A DNA stretch of 64,000 nucleotides, from positions 1 to 64,000 of the forward strand of contig CAKRLV010000011.1 of assembly GCA_934359755.1 (NCBI GenBank), read 5' to 3'. The stretch comes from an uncultured Agathobacter sp. (GTDB lineage: Bacteria > Bacillota > Clostridia > Lachnospirales > Lachnospiraceae). This document shows positions 62,031 through 64,000 of this stretch, in pieces. Under the pieces are notes generated by a model. It had not been told where the DNA came from. It saw only the letters and a list, made by a program, of their open reading frames with translations, and did not search any database. Numbering within the stretch: position 1 is the stretch's first letter; each line of letters starts with the position of its first letter. The translations under genes and the position numbers were made by a program.

Positions 62031-62080
62031 AAAAAAAATCCCGTATGTAATAATTTTTATCATTTAACTATTACATACGG
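62031..62080 (-). terminator. Terminator of the receiver-fusion gene
   Basis: CCGTATGTAATA (62041-62052) pairs with TATTACATACGG (62069-62080). On the minus strand GGATTTTTTTTG follows. It is 10 nt after the stop. Confidence 0.85.
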
Positions 62081-62089
62081 AATTATAAA

Positions 62090-63391
62090 CTATTTCACCA
62101 ATTCATTCAGACTGTTTATAACCTCTTCTCCATTAAATGGCTTTGTAATAAAAAGCCTGGCACCAATCTTAAGAGCCTCCATAAGTCTTTCTCTCTGACC
62201 TGCTGCTGTAATCATGGCAACTTTTGCATCAGCATCATAGCCAATTATATTCTTAAGTGATTCCACTCCGTCCATTACAGGCATTGTCACATCAAGTGTC
62301 ACAATATCAGGTGAAAGTTCCTTATACATCTCAAAACCTTCTTTACCATCTGCTGCCTCTCCGACAACATGAAAACCATTGCTCGTAAGAAGTTCTATCA
62401 ACACTTTCCTGATTAAAGCTGAATCATCAACAACAAGCACGCTTGTCTTACCCTCGGCCTGACTGTTAATTTCTCTCTTCTTTACAGCAATCGCATGCGC
62501 CTTTTCGCCTGGAACAAACTCAGTCCCAGTCGAAATAACAAGATCGATTGCAGCACCATCGATATATACCGGCATAACATATGCTGTTCCAGTACTTTTC
62601 TGATTGAGATATACCCCTGGTGGTTCCATATCGATAAATGAACCTTTCTCACTTAATACAGATGCTAAAAGACCATTATTCAAATTGGCAAATTCACAAA
62701 CCGCATCATATATCTCATCACTGCCTGAAATAGTAACTCCCTTTGCATACCCCTTTGCAAGGTTTGTAATTCCATCAAGTTCATCAGTTGTTCCAAAACC
62801 GATATATATATTCTTATCGCCCTTAGCCCACTGTCCTGCAAGCATACTATATGAATAATCAACAACTTTCTTCATTCTTCCAAAATAGAAATCCGATGTA
62901 ACAAAACGTGTAAGATTACGCATAACAAGGCTTGCCATATCTGTAATGGCAGCATCACGAACTATTGCATACAGTGAAATAATTGTATCTAAATCATCTT
63001 TCTTTAAAGCGTTAAGTTCTTCATCGGTAAATCCATTGGCTTTCTTAAATCCATCAAGATGTTTCTCGATGTCTCCCATTGCGATTCCAGCTTTGTCAGT
63101 AAGTATCTGATAATACTTCATCGCTGAATCGCCCTGTTTCTTGATAATATCTGAAATCTGTTCTTCTGTTAAATATCCCAGTTCCACAGCAATATCACCA
63201 AATCTTCTATCCTGCTGCGTCTGTGCATGATTAATTTCTTCTGCTTTAGCTTCATCTATAAGTCCATCTGCAATGGCGATAGTTCCCATTTTTACTCTGG
63301 TATCCTGCATCTCCTTCTGAAAAGCCACTTTCTGCTCTTCTGTAATAACTGATTTTTCTACAAGATAACTACCAAATAACTGTATAAACAT
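62090..63391 (-). CDS. CheX-like and receiver-domain fusion signalling protein
   Basis: 433 residues from ATG 63391 (GGAGGG upstream). About 1-80 has MshEN/GspE-N-like repeats (GSYLVEKSVITEEQKVAF, RFGDIAVELGYLTEEQISDIIKKQ), a fold that in some proteins binds c-di-GMP. About 130-310 is CheX/CheC-like (VRDAAITDMASLVMRNLTRF, GVYLNQKSTGTAYVMPVYIDG). About 315-433 is a CheY-type receiver: VVDDSALIRKVL, phosphorylated Asp in IVTLDVTMPVMDG, MITAAG, TKPF. Likely part of motility control. It lies next to ClC, alone on its transcript. Confidence 0.8.
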   Translation of the reverse strand: MFIQLFGSYLVEKSVITEEQKVAFQKEMQDTRVKMGTIAIADGLIDEAKAEEINHAQTQQDRRFGDIAVELGYLTEEQISDIIKKQGDSAMKYYQILTDKAGIAMGDIEKHLDGFKKANGFTDEELNALKKDDLDTIISLYAIVRDAAITDMASLVMRNLTRFVTSDFYFGRMKKVVDYSYSMLAGQWAKGDKNIYIGFGTTDELDGITNLAKGYAKGVTISGSDEIYDAVCEFANLNNGLLASVLSEKGSFIDMEPPGVYLNQKSTGTAYVMPVYIDGAAIDLVISTGTEFVPGEKAHAIAVKKREINSQAEGKTSVLVVDDSALIRKVLIELLTSNGFHVVGEAADGKEGFEMYKELSPDIVTLDVTMPVMDGVESLKNIIGYDADAKVAMITAAGQRERLMEALKIGARLFITKPFNGEEVINSLNELVK

Positions 63392-63543
63392 TTTGCCCTC
63401 CAATCATTATCTCATGTATAGTACTATGTTACTGCAAAAGCAATGAAAACACAACCTTTTTTTGTGCAAAACATATAATTTTTTTGATTATATGCTCGTT
63501 TTGTTATAATTTTTATCACTTACGCGCAAAAACACAAAAACAA

Positions 63544-64000
63544 TTATAAAAATTTAGACTTTTGCTGTGCGCCATAGATACAACTGCCACCATTTACTAT
63601 GTAAGCAATGCTGCACACCAGCAAAAATGCAAGTGCATTATCCGCGCCAAAAACTTCTATTCCGATTAAAAAAGAGGCGATAACAGTATTAGTAGCACTT
63701 CCAAAAACTGCGGCATACCCCAATGTTGCACATGCTACTGGCGAAATTCCTGCTATCTGTCCAAGTATAAATCCGAGTGACGCTCCTATTGAAAAAAGCG
63801 GCGTAACCTCGCCTCCCTGAAATCCAATCGATAATGTAATAACTGTAAATACTAATTTCAGCACCCAGTCAAAAGCGAAAATTTCTCCATCGCCAAATGA
63901 CTGTGATATCAGATTTGTTCCAAGACCGCAGTATCGTCCATTCCACATAAGCAAAAGGCATATTGCAAGCGGTATTGATACCAATCCGATTCTCTTATAT
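63544..64000 (-). CDS. ClC-family chloride channel or H(+)/Cl(-) antiporter (C-terminal part)
   Basis: Partial: the frame stays open to the window edge and the N-terminus lies outside. The visible 150 or so residues carry the ClC signature GFQGGEVTPLFSIGASLGFILG and later helices (ATLGYAAVFGSATNTVIASFLIGIEVFGADNALAFLLVCSIAYIVNG). A short tail, AQQKSKF, follows, with no CBS domains. Membrane anion transport; channel versus antiporter cannot be decided from this half. Confidence 0.88.
   Translation of the reverse strand, partial: YKRIGLVSIPLAICLLLMWNGRYCGLGTNLISQSFGDGEIFAFDWVLKLVFTVITLSIGFQGGEVTPLFSIGASLGFILGQIAGISPVACATLGYAAVFGSATNTVIASFLIGIEVFGADNALAFLLVCSIAYIVNGGSCIYGAQQKSKFL

Overview
The window is a low-GC chromosomal segment of a motile, spore-gene-bearing anaerobic Firmicute. 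The best guess is a Lachnospiraceae member (Agathobacter/Roseburia/Lachnospira/Butyrivibrio type). The evidence is the gene content: spoIIID, the spoIIE/yabP/divIC/tilS/hpt/ftsH cluster, SPOCS-LysM and CotS-like coat proteins, veg, a short ProRS, pyruvate formate-lyase, a maltodextrin ABC operon and a large flagellin. Genus cannot be fixed from sequence alone. Almost all genes lie on the minus strand. No rRNA, tRNA or CRISPR array was recognised.

Layout. 1-1130: an accessory-looking edge with an XRE regulator, hairpins and short direct repeats abutting the 3' end of guaA, a known integration hotspot. 1133-4633: guaA, spoIIID, a secreted PPC-like protein, a small XRE regulator. 4742-7850: copper island with a CopA carrying an in-frame C-terminal CopZ, a csoR remnant, csoR and two operators. 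7977-13045: aminotransferase, a ribosomal-protection-type GTPase fused to a NYN nuclease domain, acyltransferase. 13210-20700: DUF4317, map, yqeY, NlpC/P60 hydrolase, SPOCS-LysM protein, veg, a lipoprotein. 20785-21824: a plsC-type gene between two VNTRs. 21890-30192: malQ-malE-malF-malG-amylase operon with a divergent LacI regulator. 30215-41257: metallopeptidase lipoprotein, the ftsH-to-rqcP cell-division/sporulation operon, hup, a PEGA lipoprotein. 41275-50114: CotS-like kinase, cca, a very large TPR-GGDEF protein, proS, a pseudouridine synthase, an Rpn nuclease. 50342-53700: flagellin, a CsrA with a long C-terminal tail, and a small tyrosine recombinase between inverted copies of a 24-bp site. 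53930-64000: secreted repeat protein, Sel1 protein, FeoA-FeoB, pflA/pflB with a VNTR between them, a CheY-containing fusion, and a truncated ClC channel.

The strongest candidate for an undescribed system is 50342-53700. Two inverted sites, each with two 8-bp inverted arms around an asymmetric 8-bp centre, bracket a complete tyrosine recombinase directly upstream of an extended csrA and flagellin. The flagellin leader has one GGA in a hairpin loop and one in the Shine-Dalgarno, the arrangement CsrA uses on hag in Bacillus. This suggests a phase-variable, post-transcriptionally controlled flagellin switch. Other notable signals are a conserved 5' element found three times (upstream of map, the LacI regulator and the recombinase), an internal start that could give free CopZ from the copA message, and the GTPase-nuclease fusion.
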